From Lepeophtheirus salmonis (lineage: Eukaryota > Arthropoda > Copepoda > Siphonostomatoida > Caligidae): 64,000 bases of DNA. Positions 23,505 to 35,700 of the stretch are shown in pieces; within the stretch, counting starts at the first letter, position 1; each line of letters starts with the position of its first letter. A program made the position numbers and the translations under genes. The notes under the pieces were generated by a model. That model worked only from the letters and a program-made list of their open reading frames with translations. It had not been told where the DNA came from and searched no databases. The DNA is taken from NCBI RefSeq assembly GCF_016086655.4, contig NC_052136.2, positions 14,384,001 through 14,448,000 of the forward strand, given 5' to 3'.

Positions 23505-24235
23505 TTCCGGATATTACCGGTAAAATACGGATATGATCTAGTATACCTTAGGTTTTTCTCCATCAAATAGCAAAATTTTATGAAAATCTTTCAACTGACA
23601 TAGACATTATTGTACTTGTAAAATGTGTTTCGTAATCACAAATTTAGTAGGCTACAAGGTATATAAAATAGATTTTTATATAAAGTTACAGATACATTTT
23701 TATGTCAGCTGCAACTTCGTGTAAAAAAAGTAATAGTTTAAACAGTTCACATTCAAAATTACCTTTTTAAAATTCGTCTTTTAAAAAAGGTTAATTTTCG
23801 TCGACTTTCAGACATATCCGGTAAATTACAGATATGATCTGGATAACTCTAGGGGTTTGTCTATAAACTATCAAAGTTTTATTTAAAAAAATCTGCTGAT
23901 ATCGACATTAGACCACTAGCAAAAATTTGATGTTTAGTAACATTCATTTTGTTGGCTACGAGACATAGGGAATACATTTGTCTATTGCCATAAATAAATT
24001 GTTTTATCATTTACAACTCTCACTGAGAAAAGTTTCATTTTAAATAGTTCTAGTACATTCAAAATTCATTATTTAAATTTGTGTTTTAAAAAAGATTAAT
24101 TTTTGTCAATTTCCGTACATTTTCGGTGAACTACGGGCAGAATGAAGCAAACTTTAGACTTTTATCAATCAAGTGACATAATTTCATAAAATTATATTCA
24201 CTAATATAGCCATTATTGGACTGGTAAAATTTTGT
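23505..24235. repeat. About 300-bp degenerate tandem repeat, roughly 2.4 units
   Basis: Units start near 23510, 23812 and 24112. Shared order of words: an ATnnCCGGTAAAnTACnGATATGATCTnG start, an AAACTATCAAAnTTTTAT-like word, a GACATTAnnnnACTnGTAAAAnTT word and TTCAAAATTnAnTTTTnAAATT before the next unit. Confidence 0.65.
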
Positions 24236-24600
24236 TTAAAGTACTCCCTTAAGGACTCTTGCCAAAGAGTGGACACTCAAGCCAAGGAAGGTAGGATTTA
24301 GAAGTTCTCAATTCTGATTGGCTTAAGATTAGAAGCTGCAACATGTTCCTCCAGCTAGGCACTCAGCCGTTGGTGGTAGTGGGGGGAGTGAAGGAGTGAG
24401 TCTCCCCCTAGTGAAAAGAGAAGAATAAGGGGGCTATGTTGGGAACATATTCTTCCCTGTGTTTAGATTGAATTGTTCATTTTTCCCTTGACCGCTCTTT
24501 TCCAAGAGTTGTTTAGTGTACTCTTCAGAGCCCTGTAATAATTGTTATATAATTTATTATTATAATTCTTAAACTGAAACTGAACTAAAAACATTCAATC
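24236..24600 (+). mobile_element. Possible LTR-retrotransposon end and LTR
   Basis: A locally GC-richer block ends in AATAAGGGGGCTATGTTGGG, which looks like a polypurine tract followed by an LTR starting TGTTGGGAACATATTC. A TG...CA unit could close near 24590. No second copy is seen, so boundaries are tentative. Confidence 0.35.
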
Positions 24601-25419
24601 GAAAGTCATATTATAAGGAAGTGTGTTCGTATGTTATATTTTTTAAATTATAATCGAAATTGTTATTACCAAATGTATTTATGTTAAATAAAATAATATT
24701 TTTTTATTAACATTTAATTTGGATTATAACCTTTTAATTTAATATAAAGTTTAGTGTAAACTACAAAGATTCTTCTTTTCCTTCCGTCTTCTTATTCTTA
24801 TTCAATATGTGTATATGTAAAGTACTGTTTTAGCTCCTATCTTAATAGTATACATAGCTGTAACTCTCATGTATTTATCAGAGTAGTGTCGAGTAACAAT
24901 GATGTCTATAATATACTTGTTTATACATAACTCCTTTTAGTCTCATTCCTCAACGCATTCTTCTTGTTTCTCTTGGTCGTCCTGGATTCCCAGTAATGAT
25001 AGTTTGTACCTTTCAACTCTCGGTCAAGACACAACAAAAAGTTGCGCTGGGATATAAATAATCAAATAAAGGTAAACAGATGTGCCTGAGTATAGGATAT
25101 GTCAATGTGGCATCTAACTATATAAACATTAAAATTCAATAAAACAAATGACATCATTTTTTAAGGAGGTATGAGAAGAAAATTCAATTTTCGGATTAGA
25201 AAAAGTGTAATAACTCAGTGTTTATTCAACAAGTAGTGGCCATTTTGGTGTCAACAAAATTCTACACTCAATACAAATTGCATGAACCAATTTAAAGTGA
25301 TTGATTAAGTTAATTTTGATTTTTGTAAGGAACATAAGTATTCAATTAAACATTTATGATTTATTAATTGCTATTATAATAGTTAATAGTATAATAATAA
25401 ATGAATAATTTCAGATATA
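24601..25419. other. Intergenic, nothing recognised
   Basis: AT-rich spacer with no supported gene. Confidence 0.4.
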
Positions 25420-25545
25420 ATGATCAATTATTGTCGGAGGTGGGAACTTGAACTCGAGAATTGACTTGAATTCTATAGCTAAGTCTTGTATAGCCAAGCT
25501 AAGTCCGTCTTCCGTACTTTAAATGAGTATCTTATAAAAAGTAAA
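25420..25545 (+). repeat. Dispersed AAGTCC-rich repeat, copy 2
   Basis: Inverted partner of the repeat at 14765-15030, sharing the AATTATTGTCGGAGGTGGGA edge and following CTCGAG/AAGTC words. Confidence 0.6.
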
Positions 25546-25560
25546 ATAGATTACATAATG

Positions 25561-26062
25561 TTATAGCCAAAGAACATATATAAAGGGAGCGGGGATCAAA
25601 TTGTTGCCAAAATATTTTTCTACAAAATATACATTTTTTAATTTTTTATTGAAAATCAAAACTATGACGAGTATATAGGTATAGAGTAGCCATTCATTCG
25701 ATATAATCACCGTTAGCATCAATAACGGCCTCTTAAACCGGCCGCAGGCTCTTCTGACCATCTCATTGTCCATGTTGACGAATACCTCCTTGATGGAGTC
25801 CATCAGGCTGGCCTTGGTGCTATGAGGATGTCTGGGGCTATGTCGAGAGACATAGAGTCGGGAGAGTTAGGAGGTCATGTTTTACGACGTCATAACAGTT
25901 CTCGGTTAACCACTGCATGGAGATTTTGGACACATGGCAGGGTGCTGAGTCCTGTTGCCACACCCAGGGCCTGTCTCCGACCTTCATGGACCTGGTAGGG
26001 TCATCTTCAACCATCTTCTTCACCTTGCCGACAAAGTCGGTGTCAAGTTCATTTTTTTGCAC
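25561..26062 (-). pseudogene. Tc1/mariner-like transposase C-terminal relic
   Basis: The minus strand reads KKMVEDDPTRSMKVGDRPW, then WQQDSAPCHVSKISMQWL, the region around the second catalytic Asp of IS630-Tc1-mariner enzymes. After a frameshift near 25880 comes PPNSPDSMSLDIAPDI in place of the usual PPNSPDLNPLD. After a further break the C-terminal MVRRACGRFKRP follows. No N-terminal DNA-binding domain is attached. Inactive. Confidence 0.8.
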
Positions 26063-26799
26063 CTGAAATAACTCTTTTGATTTGAATAAATTTAGAAATT
26101 TATATAGATGTTTTGGAAACGCTAATCACTTATTCATAAATAATCTTTTAACCCCTATCTAGTCTCCTTCAACTGTAAAAAAACGATTTGGGTATAGCAT
26201 AAGCTTTATATCATCATAAAGAAGACACAAGATACATAGCAGTAGTTTTTGTACAGCACATCCTTCCGGTAAAATCCACCGAAATCCGTCGGCTCAATAA
26301 AATAAGGCTCCCTAAATGAAATAGCTCAGTTTAGCAATTTCAAATCAGTTTTTCTTTTTTCTCCCTTTTTTTCCACTACAAAAAAAACATTCCCGATTTT
26401 TTTAATTTTACGATACAGGTTAACGACAGTTCAATTTACAGCAGCATGTCAAATGGTAGCTGCCTAAAACTCTTTGGAAAACAGCTGAAAATTATTGACA
26501 ATCGCAATAAAAAACACCAACCAAATCAAGGAGGCCTAAGAAACAGTACAAGCTATTTGAGAAGGAGATGCTACCTGAGCTTGACAAGCTAGAGGAGAAG
26601 AAGAGGCCAGCAGAGCAGGAGAGGTCAGCGAAATTAGAGAGCAGTTAAGTATCCCTGTCCTCAATGGGTCTATCTTCGGCAGAGGTGGATACCTCCGTGG
26701 CAATATCCATCATCAGCCAGAACAGCACACTAAGGATCAAATATATCGAGAGGAATTTATCCAGTATGGATTTACATATTTTATAATTAACGAACAACA

Positions 26800-27180
26800 A
26801 CATCAACAATATTTGATATGCATCGGTGTGTCTATGAATGGGGATGGTGCGATGATGGAGAAAAATAAACTACCAAGAGCAAGAGTATTACAATTAGCGC
26901 CGCACATCAGTTTCACACACAAGGAATCGCTTGAACCAGATCTTAAACATGTTTTTGACACTTTAGTAAAATTTTTAAACTAAATAATGAAAGGTTCACT
27001 TAATATTAGAAAGTTTGCCATTATCTCTGTGTAATGAATTGGGATCAGAACACGAAATACTGCTATTTAATACCGAAGTCCAATGGCTCTCGTGGGGAAA
27101 TTGTTCAGATGCTTGTATAAACTGTGGGACGTGGTGCGGAACGGAACGAGCTCTGATCTAACTGTGTGCCGGTCGAGTGA
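26800..27180 (+). pseudogene. hAT-type (ZBED5/GTF2IRD2-like) transposase fragment
   Basis: Frame pieces read CIGVSMNGDGAMMEKN (compare the CTDGAxAMxGK block of this family), LAPHISFTHKESL and, after a break, CNELGSEHEILLFNTEVQW followed by LSWGN, matching the conserved LLxHTEVRWLSRGK block. Stops interrupt the frame. The DNA-binding and C-terminal dimerisation parts are missing. Confidence 0.75.
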
Positions 27181-28439
27181 GCATGGGGGTACCTTCAACG
27201 ATATTTTAAGAGCCACTAAGCTATTGATTCCCCCCTCCTACTATATTGTTTAATATTACGCAAACTTGAAGGCCCTTATCAATTTATCCCCCCTTCGTAT
27301 ATGCTATTATTCCTCCACATCTCTTTCTCTTCGTTCGTTCCTCGATCCCTGGTAATAAATTGTTTGTGTCAATCAACCATGTTATTGTCACAACAGTGTT
27401 TGGGTAAAGAAGCGATCATGTGAGCCGATGGCTCTTGGTCATCCAAAGTTGGATGATGGTGCTTCTCTGGAGAATGTTCTATTCTCTCCCGTTGTCAAAC
27501 TGAGGGCTCGTGATCATCCAGAGTATCTAAAAACATCATTATACCCTGAAACATTAATGATGGATTTTGAGAAGATAATTCTGAATGCCTCTGGTATGTT
27601 TATTCCAAATGTCTAAAAATATCTACAGACAATTCCAAACTTAGATTTATAATTGTGATATTCCGACGACGTCGATTTTAATGTAAAAATTAAATGTCTC
27701 ACAACGTTAGCTTTTTTGCTGATTGCCGAGATAATTACATGAAGTGTTGAAAAAAAAAAAATTAGGGCCGTTTCAGTAGTGTTTAAATTAGATTTATTAA
27801 AACAAATAAAATAATTAATGAAATTAAACATTGACATAGGAATGGACATTAATATTAGTTATAAACATTTAAAGTGGGAGCCGGATTCTGAATTGGAATA
27901 AATGAATATATAAAGGTGAATTAAACATATTGTTTAGTAAATATCACTGAAGTTTACTACTACAGTGCCACTGCTGGTACGCGGAGGCATATTCACACCC
28001 AAATTAAAACATATTCCTGTAGACGGTGTATGTCTTTTACCATCATTGTTGATAGTGGCACACTCATTGATTAGAAATGTTAAAGTTGGGACTCCATGTC
28101 TCAAAGGTTGCCTTCCCCTGTTCTATACTGATGCTCCGTTTCCAAAAGAATAGCAATTCAATTTCTTGTTGATCCCTCATCGTTGATTTGATATTCCTGT
28201 TCAAAATGGAGTAGTCCAATTCAAAATGAAATCAGTCAAATTAAAAATGAGAATAGTTAAATGAAAATAAAAAAATTAGTATTACTCCTTTAATATATTA
28301 TTATCTAATCCAATTATTGTATCATCTTTTTCATAAGTACTAAAAATTTTATCTGTATATCATAAATTTAAAGTGTTGCATCTCATTTTATGGTTGCAGC
28401 ATTTTCAATATGACGTCCAAAGAAGGAAGGGGGGGGGCT
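27181..28439. other. Decayed repeat-derived spacer
   Basis: Contains short ORFs (27428-27616, 27965-28153) without firm identity. A piece near 28148 reading IAIQFLVDPSSL is reminiscent of a retropepsin, which would fit the RNase H fragment downstream, but this is weak. Confidence 0.3.
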
Positions 28440-28975
28440 ACGAAATTGACAAAATCTAAGATGTTTCATGATGGAGGGATTAAAATGATATAATGTTGAT
28501 CATGAATAGGTTCAAGATTCACCACAATTGCTGTAGGATCCAAAAAAGCAAGTATACATAGAATTGGAGGAATCAGCAATTGGGGTGGATACATAGTAAA
28601 ATAAGGAGATGCTCGTTGAAGAAAGGAGAGGCTCTTAACTTTGTCTAAGGAACGCAATGCAAAAGCATGGTGATCCTGTGGCACTTGTAAGCGATAATGC
28701 TCCTTTTCATTCGAAAGTGAAAGATATTTTAACGGGAGGGGGGAATTCGCTTTATAATTAGATTTGACCCCTATTGTCCTACGCTCAATCCCCCAAATAA
28801 ATGGTCAATTATAAAGAGTCACATGAAAAATGAACTTACCAAGAAGCTATTAAATATTTTAAACTCCAAACCCCAAAATCTAACCATTCAAGAGAATAAG
28901 AGCTGCTTGTCTAAAAAGTAACATAACAAATTACTCCAGAAACCTGTACAAGATGTATAGTCAAGTTTGTGAAAA
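28440..28975 (+). pseudogene. Tc1-like DDE transposase C-terminal relic
   Basis: Reads VALVSDNAPFHSKVKDIL (second catalytic Asp block, SDNAPxH), then FDPYCPTLNPPNKWSIIKSH (compare PYSPxLNPIExxWSxxK) and a basic C-terminal tail to a stop at about 28920. The N-terminus is unreadable. Distinct from the mariner-like fragments by its DNAP and LNPxExxW wording. Confidence 0.7.
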
Positions 28976-29199
28976 TGGAAAGTCACTTGATCCTGAATTA
29001 GATCGTCCAATATTGGAATTTCCTACTCTTTAGGCTATTCCTCAAGTCAAATAATTGTCGGGACATGTTCAATTTTATGTGAGCTTCGAGGATAACTTAT
29101 CCTCAATAGCCTCTCCATTATACGATTTTATATAGTCAAGTTTGGATTTTGTGTTGTCCAACGAGGCTGACGAAAGTCAAGGAAATTATTTCTAAGACT

Positions 29200-29695
29200 C
29201 ATGTTCGTATCCACAACGATCCATAGTTGCCATTGTTCCTCTCTACCGACGTGTCTCTGCTGGGACTTGGAACCGTCCTATTCCATCTCATTAATATCTT
29301 GGATCGTCCTTTTGCGTCTCAGAAACTCTCTGCTGCGGGAAAAACTACTCCCAGATAGATGGAGTAGCAATTTGTATTTTTTTCGGACTGAATCGTTTTG
29401 AACGTTAACTTCTGGGTAGGCCTATTAAAACTATTAAAACGTACCACAAACCATTCCAATATATTTTGAGTCCACAGAAAGAACTCCCTACTGGTATCAC
29501 AGCTCTGTTATCCTCTTTTGCTTTACGTCTTTATATGTTCAACTTTAAGATTGTGCATGTGAAATACCCTATGAGTCTTCATGAGGACACTCTCTCGCGA
29601 AGTCCACTCCAAAATCCTATTCCTGACGAAGACACAACCAACAAACTTATGTGCCTTTCTATCTCTTCCTTCAAGAGTAGTGAAACAGAGTTGCG
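29200..29695 (+). pseudogene. Ty3/gypsy RNase H relic
   Basis: Frame fragments carry LSAAGKNYSQIDG and IFFGLNRF (from the SxxExNYSQxxRE block of gypsy RNase H), then YILSPQKELPTGITALLSSF, ALRLYMFNFKIVHVK and DTLSRSPL, corresponding to the end of RNase H with the (H/A)DxLSRxP motif. Stops and frameshifts separate them. Lies just before the oppositely oriented hAT relic. Confidence 0.75.
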
Positions 29696-29924
29696 TGAGG
29701 TCATGTCATGAGATGATCGCCTTGTTGTTGAGGCTGCAAGAACGAACGACTGAAAGTTGTTGACAATATGTACAAGTACATACTTCATGCATTTTCCTTG
29801 AAAAATGGTCTTCTGTTTTGGGGAATCCGTCTGGTCGTCCCTTCCTCCCTCGTCTTTCTTCGCACACATTTCTCAGGCATGGAAAATGATTAGTGTCGCC
29901 ACTCTCCATTTGTGTCTCCCACAA

Positions 29925-31206
29925 AGCCAGGCTACAATTTAAATGCGTTTATTTTGTCATGAAACTCTGTGACAACTTTTTTGCGTCCTTGCAACATTTT
30001 GTTAAGGCTATTCAAGTGTCCAACCAAAAATGCAAGAACCTGTAGCCATTCCTGGGATTGTAATTCCAGAACCGTTTTTCCTTTTTTCTCCACGTAATCA
30101 TAGAAATGCATTAACATAGCGCCTCAGTTTAGCCATCTCACTTCACTCTGAAATGACAGGCTGTGTGTAATGTTCCTGTCATGAAGAAGGTGCCAAACAT
30201 ACGATGGTTTAGCCCTCTGGCTCGGATAAAATTTATAGTTCGAACAACCCCCTGCATAACGTGGTCCATTTTCAAGGACTTAAAACAAAATGCATCCTGG
30301 TGCAAAAACCAATGGAATTCCCAGAAGCGATCTCCTTCATTGTGAACTTGCACTTTCGTTTTGAACTTTGTCACAACCCCTGCCTTTTTTCCGATCATGG
30401 ATGGTGCGTCATCTGTAGCAATACTACAGCGCGTGACAAGTCCACTTACACTCAGTTTAGTGTAGCTACGACAGACACAAAAATGTCTTCTGCTGTTAAT
30501 GTATCCATTATGGGGACCAAACTCAACAAATTCTTCAGTAACTGTTAATTTATTATGAACACCACGGATAAATATCGCCAATTGAGCCACATCCGTGATG
30601 TCAGTGCTCTCGTCAATTGCAACAGAAAATGCAATGAAACACCTAACCCTTTGCTTCAATTGACTATTCAAATCTTCCAATAGTTCTGAAATCCTCTCTG
30701 CTATCGTGTTCTTCATCAGGCTGATATCGGCAAAGGCTTGTTGCTTCTCGGGACATACGAGTTCAGACACCTTTATCATGCATCTGTTAACAAAATCACC
30801 GTCAGTGTACGGCTTTGATGCTAATACTATTTCATGGGGAATTAGGTAGCTGGCCTTTACAGAAGCTTCACTTACTTCTCAAATCTGGGCAAAGGCTGAC
30901 TGCTGTTTCCTCAGACCCGCAAAAAAATTCATTGACCTTATCTGTTCTCAATTTTCCTTTTAATGTGTCATATTTCGCGCTGTGGTGACTTTCATAGTGG
31001 CGCCAAATATTATATTCCTTGTATACCGAAACATGTTGCAAACACAACAAGCACAGTGGTTTACCTTGCTTTTCCGTGAAAAAATTTGATGTGGTCCATT
31101 TTTGTAGAAAAATTCTACACTCCTTATACCCCTCTTTATAGAAAATAAAGAGAAAAGTTTGATTTACCATCGGATTAGTCAGAAATATATTCGAAAAACT
31201 TGCCAA
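29925..31206 (-). pseudogene. hAT-type (GTF2IRD2/ZBED-like) transposase, long relic
   Basis: Three open segments in order on the minus strand. 31206-30868: a BED-like finger (KPLCLLCLQHVSVYKEYNIW then RHYESHH). 30867-30138, partly through a frame change: SYLIPHEIVLASKPYTDGDF, ELVCPEKQQAFADISLMKNT, AFSVAIDESTDITDVAQLAI, TDDAPSMIGKKAG and ARGLNHRMFG. 30137-29932: EVRWLN, a stop, then YVEKKGKTVLELQSQEWLQV. The order and motifs match the hAT-derived part of GTF2IRD2-like proteins. At least one stop near 30884, one frame break near 30140 and one stop near 30125 disable it. The C-terminal hATC region is lost. Confidence 0.85.
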
Positions 31207-32551
31207 AAGGGGAATATAAAATAGAAAAGAAAATTTACTAAAAAAAGGAATGGGACAAAGATAAAGGATATTGTTTCAATTTTGTAAATAAGAATATAAA
31301 AATAATTAGAATTTTTTTTGAAAAGTCTTTGTGTTAAATTATATTCTTTGTAGTTCGTTAGTCGCATGTTAATAAAGAACCTGAATACACCTTTGCACTC
31401 ATTCGGTACTACCCTATTGTCGAATCTTTTAGTCGATTCTGCCTGGATATTTAATTACTATTAGCATCTATTAACTTGTTTTAATTCTCTTACATATAAA
31501 TTATGTAATTATATGGACTCATAAGTAATTAATTTTTTTCCGTTAGAATATTATTGTAATATATATTCACGCAACCTAACCGGCGTATTATATTGAAATT
31601 TTTTTATAAATATTAAAAACTTAATTGACCATAAATCAATCAAAATCGACCTTTTTTCCAAGCAATTTTTTTAAAATTGAAATATAAGATCTATTTTCTA
31701 AGTTAAGCTATGATATAAATCATTTGAAGAAAAAATAAAAAGATATTAGCATCTAAGTAAGGTCTTTCATTTTACTCAATTTTTTGGTGGTTATATACAT
31801 TTTTTATTAAATATAATCAAGATAACGTAATAAATTATTCATTTTTCAATGATTGAAATGTTTTTATCCATTTATTATTTACTTTGATTTTCATATATAT
31901 ATATTACTTTTCATGTCGAAATATGGCACTGAATCTTAGTTATACCCTAAAAACTTGATTTAGAAAAAAAGGTTTTAAAGGGTACACCTTCATGAGTTTA
32001 AAGTTTTTATGCCCATATTCGTGTTCTACAGCTTAAATAACAGTAATAAATGTGGGTTTCAGCCTGCAGGCAAAAATGTTTTACATTTTGTAAGTATTTC
32101 AATATATTAAAACGAGGAGTTCGTCTCGGGTTAGTCGGAGATTTAGGTAGATCTGAAATTGGTTCCATTTGTACATAATCTCGCTTTATATGAACCGCAC
32201 TTCTTCGTTTTCTGGACCCGTCTTCCATTTAGACCTCATAGGAATTTCCATGCCAATGCTTAGATATATTGTAGGCCTTGCATTTCCATCTCTTTGATTT
32301 TTTATCTTGCAAACTAAAGCATTAAACCAAGGAGCGTATCGAGCACTGTTAGCCTGAATAAATAGTCTGCTCAATATTTGTCATAATATTTTTGCAGGAT
32401 GTCACTTTTCTATGACGTCACTCATTTATTTATCTTATGTACTACGTAGTATTAACAAGTTTGAATAAGTAATAATACGTTTATAATTTATTATAATCTT
32501 ATAGTTATTATATTTTCGTATGATTATAAAGCAAATTTGGAACAAATTACT
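31207..32551. other. Intergenic, nothing recognised
   Basis: Very AT-rich. Minus-strand ORFs at 32007-32374 show no family pattern. Confidence 0.4.
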
Positions 32552-32750
32552 CCATGGGTCATTGTAGTGTCCGAGGATGCAAAAATAGAAATGAGTCAAA
32601 TTTCCAAAAGCTTTAAGAAAATGTTTGCTTTTTTAAATTTCCCATTCCCAAAAATCAAAAAAAAAAAAAAAAAAAAGTTGCCAGAAGAAAAAAATGGATA
32701 TCAAAGCTTCCTTATCGGAAATCTGCTGACCATTCTGTATGTGTGAAAAT
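32552..32750 (+). pseudogene. Orphan THAP-domain N-terminus
   Basis: ATG at 32552 opens MGHCSVRGCKNRNESNF, the C-x4-C start of a THAP zinc finger, followed after a stop by CFFKFPIPKNQ, an 18-A run and KKWISKLP, matching the FxFP and W positions. The distal Cys/His pair is not clear. Probably the first exon or leftover of a P-type transposon. Confidence 0.6.
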
Positions 32751-34158
32751 AATCATTTTGAATCATAATTCCTTCTCCATAATTGTTCAAGCAAAAAGTG
32801 TATGAACAATGAAATGATGAAGTAAATAAAAGTAGAAACAGTAGATTAACAGGAAATTATTCTTCTAAATAATTATAAATAATAGAGTAATTATAAATTA
32901 CCTCTTCACATTTATCACAGATGGAATGTATTTTTACAACTACACTACTAATTATGCTAATATTATATATAGCAAAATGAGTAATAATTTTCAGTTATGA
33001 AATGAAAAAAGCACGGACACAATACTGTCTAATATAATATTAGGATTATTAATCAATTAATCATCATTCAACCCTTTGATCTTCTCTCTCTTTCTTAATT
33101 CTCTATTAAGATTTACGTTATATATGTTGGTCATCCTTTGCCAAATAATTACTCCTAACTTTGACGGATAAAATGTTCAATCTAAACTTAACTTTTGGTA
33201 ATTTATTTCTAATTGTCTTGTGGAAAAATGTTAAAGGTAATGTCTGTAGCAATTTCAGGCTGAAAAAATACAAGTATTTTTAATCAAAAACCTTTTTATT
33301 TCAGTTTAAAAATGTAGTCATGGTGAAAGATATATTAATTGTAGCATGTGACTGAACAATGATTTTCTGATGCCATTGAAATAAAAATGGAGTTATATTA
33401 TACAAAGTCAATGATATTTTGCCATTTGATTTTAACCATACAAAATACACCTCCCACTACACGAGGTTAAGTGATTGATCCTTGGTTCACTCCAGATATT
33501 AGTACGTAGAACTCATTTACTTAAGATTCCAACTAAAAGTTGTATTATTATTTTAAACGAACGCACCAGGATACCATTAATTTACGTTTCTAATCAAGAC
33601 CTTTCCTTTATATAAAGCACACAACCTCAATGACAATTATAGATAAGCAATTCATATCTTTTTGAACCAGTACCTAAGTAAAGCAATGAGAATACTAATA
33701 CCTAATTTTCATAATTACCCCTTACTTAGAAATGACAAACTTTTTCATCAACAAAAGTGATTAAATTAAAGTAATAGATAGTATTAATTAAATCTAATCA
33801 GTACATATTATGAATCTCTTCAGATACTTAATTGTTATTTATGCTTGATTTTACTTCATTTTTCTAATATTAGTAGACTTTGTATCCTTCATATTTGTAT
33901 AATCATTAATCTACATAAAAGAGGTTACGTACTTCATATATTGCTTCGTCCCATATCAATATCCATAAGTCTCGCTCCCGCCTTCTCCTCGTGTTTTAAA
34001 ACGTTTGATCCCTATAAAATAATCAGTTGTTTAATATTACATTTTAGTTATGAATAATGCTATATATTTTATTACTAAGGGTGATAATTTTGGTAAGAAT
34101 AGAAAAGCGTGCGAGGAGAAGAGAAGAAATACTTATGCCATCATTGATTAAATAATAT
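32751..34158. other. Intergenic, nothing recognised
   Basis: AT-rich spacer. The segment at 34100-34150 shares words with 23355-23400 and 47330-47370 (GTGCnAGGAGAAG ... ATGGTATCATTGATTAAAT-like). Confidence 0.35.
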
Positions 34159-35700
34159 ACATCTTCTTCTATCAATCAGGAACGTTATAATTCCCGCCTT
34201 TATTATTCAATATTAATATAATATTAGATGGTGATAGTCGCTAGAGAACTTAATAAAATGCCTAAAATAAAGTCGCATTCTGTCTGGATTCCTGAAAATG
34301 GAGGCCCAGGAATTTGGAAAATACTTACCGGATGAGAAACAGATGGTTTGTCGGATTTGTCGATATAAATGTTCCTTTAGTCCCCTGTCTAGAATTCCAC
34401 GCCACTCATTATCCTCATCTCATAACAAGAGTATGGATATTCATCTAAAAAATCAAGTTAATGATGAATACATCAAGTCAGACTTTAACTCTGATCTCAC
34501 AAAGATGCTTATTGCATGTAATATAACCTTATCCATTGCTAATCATCTATGTTCAAAAAATTTATGGAGAAATACACGGGTAAACCTATCCCTTCCCGAG
34601 GAACCATCATTAAATTAATGGAGGATGTTGGTACTGATGTCATTCATAGAAATACATATAAAAATGCTTTGAGTCATCCACGCCAAGTGAAGATCAAGTT
34701 ATCAGTAAAAAGTATAAAATATTTACTAATTTCGAAATGGAGCTCTGAATTTTGTAATATCTAACATTAAGTATTCAATTTTTTTAAAATCTAACCCTAA
34801 AATATGATTCTATTTTAGATAAACATATCAAGAATTATGATAAACTACTCATTAAATGGCAAAAACAACTGCTTAAATGGTCACAACAACGGGGGTAGTA
34901 GCTTTGGATGGTTCGCAACTAGTTTGTCTGAGACTAGTTTCTTCACTTAAAGACTTGAGTATGATAATTAGGTTTTCCAATATTACATAGTCAATAAATA
35001 TTACTTTTTATCACTAAAGGCTTAGCTATGGTTGATGGGCTCCAAGAAATGGTGTTCAGAAAACTCATAAAAGGCAAAAACAACCGGTTTAAATGGTCAC
35101 AACAACGAGGGTAGTTACATTGGGTGTTGCATTATAATTAACAATTGTGTATGTCCATCATGATAATAGTATGTTGTTATATAAGCATACCTAAATAACG
35201 GGGGAAAATCTTTTTTGATGCTCTTAATAGGGAGTAAATCGCCGGACATTACTACATAATTAGCTTTTGCTCTAAATCTTTACGATGAATTTATTTATAA
35301 AATTTTTCTATTAGTATATTTATTGTCTAATTTTATGATTTTGACATTTACTTTATTATTAATAATTAGTTAGATCTCATCGGTAGAGATATATCTATCC
35401 TGTGCACAATTGTATATAGCAACTTCCACATGAAGAAGAGGGGTGATTATCTTTTTGATTAAACTCCACGTCTCGCTTGTGTATTGCAACCTAAAGTTAT
35501 GACATATTTAACTGAATTCCGATGTTAAAACAAGAAAAAATTATCTGGATCAATCTATTATTTCAATATTCTGTATTTATTATTATTAATAGTTATATGA
35601 TTTTAATTGTTTAATTTTGTATATTTAACTTAAATGTTTAATGGTTTATTTTTTAGTATGTAGATTATATTTAATTAAAGCCTTCTTTTTTAAACTTTGA
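34159..35700 (+). mobile_element. 1.5-kb interspersed element, copy A (BED/CGGBP1-like ORF)
   Basis: Nearly the same sequence recurs in the same orientation at 50016-51518, about 15.9 kb away. Each copy opens with a short gene-like segment and continues as non-coding AT-rich sequence. In copy A the ORF at 34298-34618 reads MEAQEFGKYLPDEKQ then CRICRYKCSFSPLSRIPRHS, a BED-like finger. After a frameshift near 34550 it continues KFMEKYTGKPIPSRGTIIKL, the segment shared by hAT-derived CGGBP1-like proteins. No catalytic domain is present, so the copies are non-autonomous. Confidence 0.75.

Noticed and set aside
27140..27616. Possible gypsy LTR, leader and gag start
   Set aside because: CACAACAGTGTTTGGG and the ORF at 27428 are suggestive, but there is no second LTR, no clear primer-binding site and no gag motif.
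32007..32374. Pair of minus-strand ORFs with basic, Pro-rich translation
   Set aside because: No recognisable domain, no matching splice sites that I could justify.
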